From the NCBI GenBank assembly GCA_963837365.1, contig CAWIMW010000001.1, positions 62,001 to 126,000 of the forward strand: 64,000 bases of DNA. Reading direction: 5' to 3'. The DNA is from CAWBXL01 sp963837365. GTDB taxonomy: Bacteria; Acidobacteriota; Terriglobia; Terriglobales; Acidobacteriaceae. Below the pieces are notes generated by a model. That model had not been told where the DNA came from, searched no databases, and was given only the letters and a program-made list of their open reading frames with translations. Of the stretch, positions 9,101-19,095 are shown piece after piece; position 1 is the stretch's first letter; every line of letters begins with the position of its first letter. The position numbers were made by a program, and so were the translations under genes.

Positions 9101-12050
9101 CATTCACATCTGCCAGGGCTACGGCCCAAGTGGTATCGCCCTCACCGAGCTGGTTGAACTGCGCGTCGAACTCCCCATTGCAGTGACCCAGGAAAACTCT
9201 CGCGATGGCAAGACCATCAACAAACACTACGTCGGGGCAACCATCTTCATTAACATCGCCTGCGGTAACGCCGAATGGCGGTGGAGCAAAAACGTTGTGA
9301 AAAATGGTCTGCGAACGCTTGAATAGACCAGTGCCATCGCCCGCATAGTAAGAAACCACGGGCCCGAACGGCGTATTAAAGGAGACGACTACACCGGGCT
9401 TGGCGTTCTTTTCGAAGTCTGCGACAGCAATGGAATTTACACTTACACCCAGGATGTCAGGCTGGACGAGCGGCAGGCCAAGCGTGCCGGAGCCATCTCC
9501 CAACAGCGTAGCCAGCGAGCCTGAATCGGCCCCAGCCACCATGCCAGCGACGATATCTGGATGGCCATCCTGGTTGAAGTCGCCCACGCCGAGTGCGACG
9601 GGAGCACCATTGACGAAATATTCCTTCTCCTTGGTAAAAGTTCCATCCCCATTGCCGAGCAGAACCCCAAGGGTAGCGCTGTCCGCCTCTGCGACAACCA
9701 GGTCCAGCTTTCCAGTGCCGCGCAAATCAACCGCGACAATCGCAATGGGGGAAGCTCCTGAGAGAGAGATTACTTGGATTCGGTCAAAGGTCCCGTCCCC
9801 ATGTCCGTGGTACACCCAGAGCGTACTGCTGCCTCCATTAGCAACGACCCAGTCCGGATTCCCGTCCCTGTCAAAGTCACCAGCGGCGACTGCGGTGGGG
9901 ATGAAATCAGCCGGCAGCAGTGGCCGCAATTGCATTCCGGGTAGATTTGCGGGAGTTATCCCGTGCGGAATCAGGTCGGCGGCCTGGGCTGAGCCCTGAG
10001 GGACCAAATTCGATATAGCATCGAGGCTTTGTGCTCGCGGGCGGAGGAAAGATTTTAGATAATCGGGCCCGCCCCTATCCGCATAATTCCATCCCAGAAA
10101 CCGCTGGCGCCGTGTTGGAGGGGTGAAATCCTCCGGCCGCCAGTTGCCGCGCATGGCGGCGGTTTGTTGGAGATACAGGGGCGCAATGTCTGAGGCAACA
10201 ATGGTCACGGGCAAGGAGTTCGACCTTCCACCCGGTGCGGGATTCACCACGGTTACTTGGGCGGTCCCTGGCGCAACGATATCCGTGTACGGAATGGGGA
10301 CAAACATCTGCGTCGGACTGAGCACCCAACCGCCTCGCGCGGAACCGTTCCAATAAACCGACGTCGAAGAGTTGAATCCGGAGCCGGTCACTGTAAGAAA
10401 GAAGCTGAACGACCCCGCGGTTACTGAAGAGGGAAAGAGCGAACTGATGTTCGGTGCCAAGCCACCGATCGTGAAAGACAAGGCATTCGAGGTGCCTCCG
10501 CCGGGTGGTGGATCGGTCACCGCAATGGACGCCGGCCCCGGACCCATTCCGTTCAGACCGAGGTCGGTATCCGGAATCTGCGCCTGAACCTGGGTGCTGC
10601 TCACAAATGTTGTGAGGCGGGTGAAGGGACCGAACTCAACTTTGGCTCCAGGCACAAAGTTGGATCCGTTGACGGTAAGCGTGAAGCCTGGGCCGCCAGC
10701 AGGCGCAGATGCGGGCGAAAGCGATGTGACTTGGGGTTGAGGGTTGGCCGGAGGAATACTAGCTGGAATAGTCCAGAGCAGCGCCGTTCCATCTCCGACT
10801 GACTGTTGATTGATGCTCCACGCGGTGCCGGTCGTAGGCGAAACTTCCATTCCGACCGATGCATACGCTCCGTAATCGAGGTAGTAACAAGCACCGCCAA
10901 AAGCGGCATCTGCGTATTGGAACAGAACACTGCTAGTGTTCTCGGCGAATACCGCTTGGAACGTGACCGTCGTGTTGGCATCATTGCGGCAAATGAAGCT
11001 TCGTACACTCCGCCATTCGACTACCAACTCGCGATTAGGCGCTGCGCCAATGACTGACCAGAACACATTTTGTGCAGAGCCGGGAATGGGGTATAGATCA
11101 CCCCAGAAAGGCGCAACTAACGTTACAGGCGGTGCTGTAGTCGTCGGAATCCCTAGATTAACGTAGGGTGAGTAGGCATCGGTGAAACTGATTGTGCCAT
11201 TGCTTCCGACTTGCAGCGTAGTGAAGGTGCCGTTTCCGAAGTGGACAGGAAATGGAGAAGTCACGGTGGCGACGCTGTCGTCACTCAAATTCAGGTTGGT
11301 CCCGGTGATAGTTCGATAATTGAACGTCGTTGGCGCGTAAGTGTAGTTGCTCAAAACCACCACTGTGACAACGTCACCGCCGGGGAAGGTGAGGGTAAAA
11401 GTCCCTCCACTCGGAGGAGCCCACTGCGCCGAGTACACGCCATCTCCGGCAGCCTGGTCGCCGCTTGTGCCGTCATCGACCAAGGTCAGCGTTTGACCAC
11501 CCGGTGACACCGTGACCTGGACAGTCCCGTTCGACTGAGCGCAATTAATGTTGAGCGCCTGCAAGGTGATTTGTGTGCCGACGGATGCCGCAACCGAGTT
11601 ACCCACCGGCTGGAGCCGGGAGTAAACCGTTCGTCCGGAACAAGTCAGGGAGTTGTAAAGATTGAGACGGCGTCCAGTAATGGTTTGGGCCAGTGCAGGC
11701 TTGATGTCTCCGCTGGCAAGAATCAAGTTCTCTATGCCCCGCCAGTCCAAGCCGGGGTTAGCCGCCGCAATCAATGCCGCCGCTCCCGTGACGTGAGGCG
11801 CAGCCATGGAGGTACCGGAATAAATCCCATAGGCCCCGCCCGGAAGTGTACTCAGAATATCCTGCCCAGGAGCCCCTAAATGGACGGTATGAAGGCCTAC
11901 ATTGGAGAAAACTGCCAGTCCGTCGTTGCGGGTAGTTGCCGCGACTGAAATGACGTTGGCCAGAGCAGCGTTAGCCGGGACGGTGGGCGTCACGTCGTTG
12001 TTGCTGAACTCATTGCCAGACGCCGCAATAAACAGGATTCCCGCCTGCAC
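6198..12050 (-). CDS. Giant secreted subtilase: catalytic C-half, IPT/TIG domains, FG-GAP repeats, Ig-like domains
   Basis: This is a continuous frame of 1950 codons; the true N-terminus (signal peptide, propeptide, Asp and His of the triad) lies upstream in frameshifted pieces (12051-12971). Residues 1-135 are the second half of a peptidase S8 domain, with the oxyanion Asn13 (AASGNE) and the nucleophile Ser81 (GTSMAAPH). Beta domains follow, then two IPT/TIG domains (about 440-620). About 13 FG-GAP/VCBS calcium-binding repeats come next, such as GDFDRDGNPDWVV, ADVNGDGHLDLI and GDFNGDGNIDIV (about 715-1480). The C-terminus has Ig-like domains, a hydrophobic segment ending LALSCGGG and a Gly/Asn-rich tail. 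It is a probable extracellular protease and adhesin. The frame is intact over 5.8 kb in contrast to its 5' end. Confidence 0.85.
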   Translation of the reverse strand: MQAGILFIAASGNEFSNNDVTPTVPANAALANVISVAATTRNDGLAVFSNVGLHTVHLGAPGQDILSTLPGGAYGIYSGTSMAAPHVTGAAALIAAANPGLDWRGIENLILASGDIKPALAQTITGRRLNLYNSLTCSGRTVYSRLQPVGNSVAASVGTQITLQALNINCAQSNGTVQVTVSPGGQTLTLVDDGTSGDQAAGDGVYSAQWAPPSGGTFTLTFPGGDVVTVVVLSNYTYAPTTFNYRTITGTNLNLSDDSVATVTSPFPVHFGNGTFTTLQVGSNGTISFTDAYSPYVNLGIPTTTAPPVTLVAPFWGDLYPIPGSAQNVFWSVIGAAPNRELVVEWRSVRSFICRNDANTTVTFQAVFAENTSSVLFQYADAAFGGACYYLDYGAYASVGMEVSPTTGTAWSINQQSVGDGTALLWTIPASIPPANPQPQVTSLSPASAPAGGPGFTLTVNGSNFVPGAKVEFGPFTRLTTFVSSTQVQAQIPDTDLGLNGMGPGPASIAVTDPPPGGGTSNALSFTIGGLAPNISSLFPSSVTAGSFSFFLTVTGSGFNSSTSVYWNGSARGGWVLSPTQMFVPIPYTDIVAPGTAQVTVVNPAPGGRSNSLPVTIVASDIAPLYLQQTAAMRGNWRPEDFTPPTRRQRFLGWNYADRGGPDYLKSFLRPRAQSLDAISNLVPQGSAQAADLIPHGITPANLPGMQLRPLLPADFIPTAVAAGDFDRDGNPDWVVANGGSSTLWVYHGHGDGTFDRIQVISLSGASPIAIVAVDLRGTGKLDLVVAEADSATLGVLLGNGDGTFTKEKEYFVNGAPVALGVGDFNQDGHPDIVAGMVAGADSGSLATLLGDGSGTLGLPLVQPDILGVSVNSIAVADFEKNAKPGVVVSFNTPFGPVVSYYAGDGTGLFKRSQTIFHNVFAPPPFGVTAGDVNEDGCPDVVFVDGLAIARVFLGHCNGEFDAQFNQLGEGDTTWAVALADVNGDGHLDLISTGIFGGIEVYGTRAGSLVNVFFGDGAGHFSRGRTYRGGPGAFDVAIADFNRDGHPDILTPSQDSDTAAIFLNDGHGGFGGPEGEYVGFINGNNSTGTVNSPITNFVPADVDGDGKMDLVLFQVGPGGVVPSAATTLLNDGTGKFGSPVNSPGADPTFVILDFLLGDFRNNGHPDLITLSSYFSVGQSTKLTISRNNGGGSFGAPQIISTGLTGVLVSGDFNHDGNLDVIVADTPVAGTFRISPYLGHGDGTFVSSTPLSFTTGFSGPSPLGLWAGDFNRDGKLDLLVWLNKNVVPYQHNDAYELLGNGDGTFGTPRLVLPSIDNFAVADLNRDGLPDVVESRDHMDDYPDTTKPRFRIFLCQSDGSFVLTNTYEPYDGTTISGWGTGAGYRYFPLLGDFNGDGNIDIVALQSNRSYSPPKNYMQFLVGNGDGSFTPTYHIVDFNSSIPNGVADLNGDGRTDMVELDGATSGFNVILANPGPAFQLRLVSSPVVGSQGKLRIALAFLQGSDTTVSLTASDPAIGLPATTVIPAGQLTKDVTFGIGGTFDPSHVFSIQGTFAGTTATVYGTQVALGGRYGVALGDQYPTQGVFAGETTPNFGLSAYSIAGYASTFTFECQGLPPGSTCVFGKPSLTIVPNGGESTSLFITTSTTTPLGRYPIQVTATDGVVTGQMSILLVVGNYSISISPSTVAALPNSNATFNVNVSVSGFDSLGMYGTCQGLPSTTLCQSPYLTAGSNTLMIQTGATPSGNYNFTLTTGASPDVRMASGQLKIWDFTATLDKSAITIPVGQSGTVGITVAGQNDFNHSVSLACRGMPSGSTCSINPSTVTPGSSATMTISVSTRPNAVLAESSVPRNRVPTWLWCSGTLLGVCIVSLCGSNGKRAATCLFLLSTVGLALSCGGGSGGGGGNGGGGGNGGGGGNGGGGGGGTGTSFTLVIQGTADGVVKDAGIVRITVP
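6288..6371. repeat. 18-bp tandem repeat encoding a (GGGGGN)n linker
   Basis: The unit ccgccgtttccaccgcca recurs about four times with small changes at the 3' end of the subtilase gene. Read on the minus strand it gives repeated blocks of five Gly and one Asn. Such repeats can vary in copy number by slippage and would change the linker length. Confidence 0.75.
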
Positions 12051-12971
12051 TGGGCCTGGATGGCATCCTGAAGCGCCTGTGAGAAACCACCACCACTCAG
12101 CTATTATTCGTGGCTACTATGTTGTAGCCACGGTTCTTCATCATGCGCACATAATCGAGGCAAGTAATCGCATCAGAATCATAGCCACCACCACTCGAAT
12201 TAATGAACTTGCAGGCCAGAATCTGCACGTGCCAGTTCACGCCAGATACACCACGCCATTGTTCCCGACCGCGCCAATCGTCCGGCGATATGGGTGCCAT
12301 GGCCGTTGTCGTCCATGGGATCTCCCGGGTGCATGTTGTTCACAATGGCATTGATGCCGTAACAGTCGTCGATGAAACCGTCCCCATCGTCGTCGATGCC
12401 ATCGTTGTTGCAGTCCGCTGAATTGCGAAAGAGATTCGCAGCAAGATCAGGATGGGTGTAGTCGACTCCGGAATCGATGGTTGCGACGACTACATTGTGG
12501 TCGCCCGTGGTCAGGTTCCAAGCCGAAGCAGCGCCTATGTCCGCGCCTGGAGTTCCGCCGCTCTGCCCGCTGTTCAACATGTCCCACATCTGAGAGAACA
12601 TGGGATCGTTTGGTGTGGTCAGACATGGACTTCATAGTCAGGCTCCGCGTATTCAACCTCCGGTCGTTGCCGGAAAGCACGCACGGCCTCAAGGACGCTG
12701 AGTCCGGAAGGTAAGCCCACAAGTTGAAGATCTCTTACCAGGTCAAATTCGCGGAGTGCGCGCGTTCCGAGTTGTGCATGCACGGAAACTTGAGCATTGG
12801 CCCTCAGCGTCGGCCGAAATCTCACAAGAATACGATCAGACGCGTACTTGTTTGCCGTAGATTGGGAAGAGAAACGCGCGACGCGAGGTTAGATTGCCCA
12901 AATGCTGGCGTGACCACGACCAGCATGATAAGGAACCGAGTAAGTTTGGCGATGAAGCTCTTGCTTCTCAA
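12051..12971 (-). pseudogene. 5' part of the subtilase gene, broken by several frameshifts
   Basis: Read in changing frames, this stretch gives an ordered subtilase N-terminus. A TTG start at 12971 opens a signal peptide (FIAKLTRFLIMLVVVTPAFG). Next come an I9-type propeptide (DRILVRFRPTL to VEYAEPDYEVHV), the catalytic Asp (ATIDSGVDYTHPDL), the catalytic His (NGHGTHIAG), then GVNWHVQILACKFI and NIVATNNS. Single-base shifts are needed near 12860, 12610, 12290, 12270, 12100 and 12060. Within each block the coding sense is perfect. This suggests very recent decay or sequencing/assembly indels, not old drift. If the shifts are errors, the gene is one CDS of about 2250 codons from 12971 to 6198. 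Confidence 0.75.
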
Positions 12972-13329
12972 GGGCACCTGCCTGACACGGCGTGAATTTG
13001 TCCCCGATAATTACGGTTTTCGATGAGGCCGCAACCGTCATTTAGGCAATCATATAGTGCCTAAGCGATTGTCCGCGGGCTGTGATCAGCATCATTTTCG
13101 TGGGGGTGGATGACACAGGGAGTGGATGATCATTGCCCGCATAGGCAACTTTTCTCTGAGTGCGTGCGATCAGTATCATAGGTGTTATAAATTCCGAACA
13201 ATATTACGTCGTGCTAAACTTTTCTGATTTCGTGGATACATTCGCGCTGCGATTCCTGCACTTATTTGCGTACAGTATGTGTTGGCTCGCACTTAGGGAA
13301 TTCCAGACTGTACTTTTGGTGGAGGCAAC
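12972..13329. other. Divergent intergenic region, no gene seen
   Basis: This lies between the start of the subtilase gene (minus) and the decayed exported gene (plus). It is A+T-richer than its neighbours and should contain the promoters of both. The only open frames are short and unlike any family. Confidence 0.5.
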
Positions 13330-14115
13330 ATGCATCGCTACGCTGTTGCGGTAGTGTGTCTTTTGTGTTCGTCATTGCTAAAGCCCAGACGGTTCAATCT
13401 TCTCCACTGAGTCGAGCCAGCCATCCGGCGGTGGTTCTGCTCGCGAAGAAGGCGGTGGCAGCACTCACGGGCGGAGCATCAGTGTCCGACGTGACGTTGA
13501 CGGCAAGCGTGACCTCCGTTTACGGATCAGATTATGAAACAGGAACGGCAACCTTTTCGGCCAAAGGGCTTGCTCAGAGTCAAGTCGATCTAAACCGGAA
13601 CGGAAAGATGGTCTGATGTCAGGAATCGGGCGAATGGTCTTCATCTGGGGCATGGTCGCAGAATGTCGCTCCTTCTAGAGCTTACGGTTAACACAATTGC
13701 TGGATCGACGCGGCGTGGTTCTTTCTCGCGCTCTCATCGCTGCGTATATAGGCAATCCTAATTTCGTATTCAAGTATCTCGGCCAAGAAGATCGAGTTAT
13801 GACTACCGAACACATCCGTGTTGCATAGATTGTATCGAGCGATACCACTGCACTCTCAGCGGCTTAGCGAGACGCAGTTCTATCTGGACGCGATGACGAA
13901 TGTCCCGCATGCGATCACCACCAATACTCACCCCGACCATGATATGGGGAGCACATTCCGCTCGAGTTTCGCTTCGCGAGCTATCAGTCAACCATTAGCG
14001 TATTAGTGCCGATGCATTTCCAACAGATTTGCACGGTGGTGTAGTTCTGGACGCTTAAGTCACAAACGTGGTGTTTAACATGGGCCTGCTGGACAGTCAA
14101 TCGATTCTCCCGTAA
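13330..14115 (+). pseudogene. Exported acidobacterial hypothetical protein, frameshifted
   Basis: An ATG at 13330 with a GGAGG site opens a signal peptide (MHRYAVAVVCLLCSSLL). The sense then continues in other frames: AKKAVAALTGGASVSDVTL, GSDYETGTATFSAKG, WIDAAWFFLALSSL, YIGNPNFVFKYLGQED, TQFYLDAMTNVPHAIT and finally VTNVVFNMGLLD before a TAA at 14113-14115. The order and phrases match a roughly 250-residue exported protein that I associate with acidobacteria, often next to RHS genes. Function is unknown. At least five single-base shifts are needed. It ends 13 bp before the RHS gene, so the two would form an operon. Confidence 0.65.
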
Positions 14116-14128
14116 GGATAAGGCAATC

Positions 14129-17100
14129 ATGACTCCAATCCGGAATTCGTTCCTGCTAGTGTTCTTCGCCGTTCTCTCCGCGGTGGCCTCAGCACAGGTT
14201 GCCACCGGCATTCCGCCGTTCAGCAGCATTGAAGGCGGCTCCTTTGATCGGATAAATCTTGGCAACCTAAATGTAAACTTCGCAATTCCTATTGTGAGCA
14301 GACCCGGCAGGGGCATTCCGTTCGGTTTCGGTTTGGCCTACAACAGCTCGATATGGACGATTGGCACCGCAAGCGGGCACACCGCGTGGGTGCCCGCGAA
14401 GAGGGGGAATACACTCACTTGGGGCTGGCAGGGCATGGGGGCATCATTCGTTCCGTATCTCAGCTACACCTCCGTTGGATACGTGTATTACTGTGGTCCA
14501 AACAACCAGATGAACTACACGGATTTCGTGTACAGCAACTTTGTCTATCATGACAATTGGGTGGTGGACATTTATTGGACTTTTCGGGACACAACATTCC
14601 CAATTCGCCGGCTCCTAGCTACGGTTGTGCTGCAATGGGGTCCTGGAGCAGTGGCACGGGTCGTGCAAGCGACGGATCGGGATACACGTGGACGAATGCC
14701 GCTATACCGCCAGGTGTGAGCAGCACGGTAACCATGTCGAGCGGTGGTGCGATTACTGCGCCGATCGTTCAAGACGGGCTGCAGCCGTCGTTGACGAATT
14801 TCGCGATCCAGGACGCGAACGGAAACAAGATAGACTTCAATGCAAGCAACAACCAATTCACGGATACCACGGGGAATCTTGTCCTCACAATTTCCGGTAC
14901 AAATCCAATCACGTATACCTACACATCGCCAACCGGCAGTGTCCATTCCACGGTCAACTACACCAACTACAACATCAAAACAAACTTTGCGTGTAGCGGG
15001 ATTGCGGAGTACACGAGTACAGGCACCGTTGCTCTGGTGAGCAGCGTGGTTCAACCTGATGGAACCTCATATTCGTTTACATACGAGACTACGCCTAACA
15101 AGGCCGGTTACTACACGGGTCGGATAGCGTCCGTCAAATTGCCCACGGGTGGGACAATCACATATCAATACAATGGGCTCTCATGCCAGGACGGGAGCAC
15201 GGCGGGCATCACCAGGATCCTTAATCGGGTGGTACATGGTCGTATACCTATGGCTAGGTCTCCGGAAATGAATGGTCTACCAATGTCTGGACGCCCCCTG
15301 ATCCGCAGAATCAGAATCAAGCGCCGAATATAACGTTCTGTTGATTTTCAGCGAGATCCGAACACTGGGAATTTTTATGAGACACAGCGAACAGTGAACC
15401 AAGGGGGCGGCACTCCACTCCTCTCAACCACGACTTGTTACAACAACTATAATTCGAACTGCACCACCACAGCTGTTTCTCCTCCCATTACCCAAACATC
15501 TGTCACGCTCCAGTACCCGAACAACGGCCAAGCCTCTAAAGTAGTCACGTTCTACAACTCCACCTCGGGTGTTGTTACGGAAACCGACCAGTACGGATTG
15601 GGCGCGAGTGGTACGCCGGGGAGCCTCGCCCGAAAAACCGAAATTGCGTATGCCAGTCTCGGAAATATCGTGGACCACCCGTCGAGCGTGACTGTGACAG
15701 ACGGCAGTGGGAATCTGCTCTCCAAGAAAGTCTTCGGCTACGACGAATATTCGCTCCAATACGGTACAACACCCAGCATTGAGCGCGACCGGATCGCGCG
15801 GCAATGCCACTACCATTACCAGCACTATCATCGGCACGACAACCTTTTCCCAGCACGTTCATTATTTCGATACCGGTCGCGTCTACCAGTCTGTTGATGC
15901 TAGTGGGGCTACTACCACCTACAATTATCCTGACGCCAACTCAACCTGTGGGAACACGTTCCCAACTTCGGTCACGCCCCCCATTGCAAGCCTGGCGACT
16001 TCGACGACGTGGAACTGCTCAGGCGGAGTGGCAACCTCGGGAACGGACGCCAATGGTAACCAAGCGACCACTACCTACACTGATCCCTATTTTTGGCGTC
16101 CAGCGTCGGCTGTTGCGCCGTACCAGCCGGGCAATTCTACAACGACAACCTTCGCCTACACGCCATACAACTCCTCAACTGGCGTGTTTGCACACACCGA
16201 CACTCAGATGCTCTTCGGACAGCGTTTCCGAGCAGCTGACCACCGTGAACGAGTTCGGACAGCCCGTCTATTCACAGCAGCATGAAGGCCCAGGTTCTCC
16301 AAACTGGGATTCAACTCAGGTACTCTATGACGCCTTCAACCGAGGGAGCCAGGGAAGCATGCCCGAATTTCCGCCACAACTACGTTTACGGACCAAAATC
16401 TGGCCTGCCCGTCAGCAGCAACTACTACCACCACGTACGACGCTTTGGGCCGCCCCACAAAAAGGACGGATGGGGGAGGAGGGGTTGTCCAAATCATCTA
16501 TACCGAAAATGATGTCAAGACCCAGATAGGCCAGATAGGCCCTCCGCCCGCCGGAGAAAGCCCCAAGACAAAACAGATGGAATACGATGCGCTGGGCAGA
16601 TTGACATCGGTTTGCGAGAACACAAATCTGGACGGCTCCGGACCGTGCGGACAAACCAACGCTCTAAACGGTTATTTCACGTCGTATGCCTACGGCATGA
16701 ACGCCTCAGGCTATCCGACGATGACGGTCTCGCAAGGCCCAGCTGGTTCGGTGCAAACACGCGTGTACACCTACGATCTGCTGGGTAGAATGATTTCCGA
16801 ACAAAACCCTGAGAATGCCACCACGAGCTACTCCTACGACTCCGACTCGTCGGGGGCTTGCTTGGGCACGTACCCGGGAGACTTGGTCAAGGTCGAGGAT
16901 GCGAAGCACAACAAGATATGCTACCAATATGACGTTTTGCACCGGGTCACCAGCATCACGTACCCGAGCAGCGGGCCGGACTCCGCCAACACTCCGAGCA
17001 AAGCATTTGTCTATGACAGCGCAACCTTCAACGGCACCGCGATGTCGAATCCGAAGGGGCGGCTGGTAGAAGCGTATACGGGGCCAGTTGGTGCAAAGAC

Positions 17101-17140
17101 CACGGACGATTCTTCAGCTACTCCGTTCGGGGAGAACTGA
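14129..17140 (+). pseudogene. RHS/YD-repeat protein, N-terminal two thirds, frameshifted
   Basis: A good ribosome site (aaggataagg) precedes the ATG at 14129, and a signal peptide follows (SFLLVFFAVLSAVASA). The protein then reads INLGNLNVNFAIPIVSRPGRG, typical of the start of acidobacterial RHS proteins. YD-type repeats follow: VVQPDGTSYSFTYE, YDALGRLTSVCEN, TYDLLGRMISEQNP and YQYDVLHRVTSITYP. The sense jumps frame near 14600, 15220, 15340, 15790, 16215, 16340, 16430 and 17110, always by one base, with good coding sequence between. The last shift joins it to the frame 17191-19095. Together they make one RHS protein of about 1650 residues. Confidence 0.75.
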
Positions 17141-17190
17141 CGGACACCTGGCAATGCACTTCGAATTCCGGCAGCAACGGTTGCGCTTCG

Positions 17191-19095
17191 GTGAACAACT
17201 ACTACCATATATCTGTGGGTTTCTGGGCAAATGGGGCAGTTGCCAGCTTGAGCAGCAACATCAGCGGTATTCCTGCACAGACCTATGGCGTGGACAGCAT
17301 GGGCCGTTCGTATTCCGTAACGGCCAACTCGCAGCAGAACCCAAATGTGGTGTCCAACACGGTTTACAGTCTGTCGGCGTTCACTACAACGCTCACATTC
17401 GGTTCCGGGGACTCGGACGTGTTCACCTCCGATCCCAATACCGGGCGAATGACGCAGTACAAGTTCAACGTCGGCAGCACCTCGCTTACCGGGAACCTCA
17501 GCTGGAACCAAAACGGTTCCCTCGGCCAGATGGCCATAAACGACACCATTCCCGGAACGCAGGACACTCAGACCTGCAACTACACTCACGACGACCTGGC
17601 GCGGATTGCGACGGTTGGTTGCGTCAACGGCTCGACGCCCCCGACGCCGTTGTGGAATCAGAGTTTCACGTACGACTCATTCGGCAACATAACGAAGAAC
17701 AGCAGCGGGCCGGGGATTACGTTCCTGCCCGGTTATGACCGAACAAAGAATTGGATCTCTTCCTTACCGGGGGCTACCCCTGTCACCGATGCCAACGGCC
17801 GCATGACGTACGACGGAACGCACAACTACACTTGGGATGCCGAAAGCAAGATGGTCGCCGTGGATACCACCACCGTGACCTACGACGCGCTCGGCCGCAT
17901 GGTCGAGAAGAACGTAGGCGGTGTCTATACGCAGATTGTGTATGCGCCGATGGGTAACAAGTATGCCGTGATGAGTGGCCAGACCTTGCAAAAGGCGTTC
18001 ATTCCTCTGCCGACGGGAGCCCAGGCCGTGTACAACTCCTCGGGGCAGCTTGCCTACTACCGGCATCCGGATCATCTTGGGAGTAAGCGCCTAGCCACCA
18101 CGCCCAATCGCACGCTGTACTCGTCTACCGCCTACGCACCCTTTGGCGAGACCTATGCGGAAACGGGTACCAGAGACCGCTCATTCACCGGCAAGGACGA
18201 GGACACAACCTCGGGCATGTATGATTTCCTGGCTCGGAGGTATAGCCCGGTGCAGGGACGGTGGCTGTCGCCCGATCCGGCGGGGCTGGGTGCGGTGGAT
18301 CCGGAGAATCCGCAGACCTGGAACCGGTATGCCTACGTGGGGAATAATCCCTTGGCACTCATCGATCCGCTGGGAGAGGATGCGTATGAGGGATGTTCCG
18401 TCAACACACCCTGGTGTTATTACGCGTACTATGGGTCAATCTTCTTTAGCGGATCCAGCGGATTGCCCTGGTGGTCGGATGCAAGCCAAGAAGGCGGTCC
18501 GGTGGGCCAACTGGGCAATCCGATCTATCAGATCGTACAAAGTCTAGGGAGTGCCCAAAGCTATTTCGACACAATCAGGGCACAAATCTACCAAGCGGAT
18601 TACGATGCTTACGTAAAGATGGTTGGTGACGCGTTCGCCGACGCGAACGCGGCCGCGGCCGCTGCCGACGCGAAAAAGGATGAAGAGTGCGCCACCAAGA
18701 TTATGAACGCTCTTCATCAAAAAGTGGGGCCGTTCACAGCACCACCGCCTGGAATAGCTAACGCCGGGGTAGGTGTCGCTACTAACGTTTATGTGAGTGC
18801 TTCCGGTCTTTCGGCCAATCAGTTTGCTGCTCTGGTCCCACGAGCTCGCTGGGCAATGAATGGAGGGGTTCTTGGTTTTCTGGGACTCGGATCATCATTG
18901 CATATTGCTGATCCTAACAGCCCTTGGGATCGCGCGTTCGCTCAATATTCTCCGGGCGCTGATTCAACCTCCGCGCTGTTCACAGCCCATATGGATGATG
19001 GAGTTGCTGATATTCGACACCCACTCGGGGCCGTACAGCACTTGTTTCAAGACATTGTGCTTCCTTTTCTGGGAGTGCCGAGGCGAAAATGCTAG
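17191..19095 (+). CDS. RHS protein, C-terminal part with intact core and variable C-terminal domain
   Basis: This is the last 634 codons of the RHS gene. The GTG at 17191 is only the first possible start after a frameshift, and the sense is open further upstream. YD repeats (YDSFGNITKN, YDALGRMVEKN) lead to the RHS-associated core at about residues 290-395: HPDHLGSKRLATT, APFGETYAETG, FTGKDEDTTSGMYDFLARRY and NRYAYVGNNPLALIDPLG. The roughly 240 residues after DPLG form the variable C-terminal domain. It has an Ala-rich helix (ADANAAAAAADAKKDEE) and ends with AHMDDGVADIRHPLGAVQHLFQD, a tail common in acidobacterial RHS proteins. No known toxin motif is recognised. The stop overlaps the next gene's start by 7 nt. 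Confidence 0.8.
   Translation: MNNYYHISVGFWANGAVASLSSNISGIPAQTYGVDSMGRSYSVTANSQQNPNVVSNTVYSLSAFTTTLTFGSGDSDVFTSDPNTGRMTQYKFNVGSTSLTGNLSWNQNGSLGQMAINDTIPGTQDTQTCNYTHDDLARIATVGCVNGSTPPTPLWNQSFTYDSFGNITKNSSGPGITFLPGYDRTKNWISSLPGATPVTDANGRMTYDGTHNYTWDAESKMVAVDTTTVTYDALGRMVEKNVGGVYTQIVYAPMGNKYAVMSGQTLQKAFIPLPTGAQAVYNSSGQLAYYRHPDHLGSKRLATTPNRTLYSSTAYAPFGETYAETGTRDRSFTGKDEDTTSGMYDFLARRYSPVQGRWLSPDPAGLGAVDPENPQTWNRYAYVGNNPLALIDPLGEDAYEGCSVNTPWCYYAYYGSIFFSGSSGLPWWSDASQEGGPVGQLGNPIYQIVQSLGSAQSYFDTIRAQIYQADYDAYVKMVGDAFADANAAAAAADAKKDEECATKIMNALHQKVGPFTAPPPGIANAGVGVATNVYVSASGLSANQFAALVPRARWAMNGGVLGFLGLGSSLHIADPNSPWDRAFAQYSPGADSTSALFTAHMDDGVADIRHPLGAVQHLFQDIVLPFLGVPRRKC

Noticed and set aside
12270..12620. 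Possible programmed ribosomal frameshifting in the subtilase gene
   Set aside because: There are at least six shifts in both directions with no slippery heptamers; decay or sequencing error is simpler.
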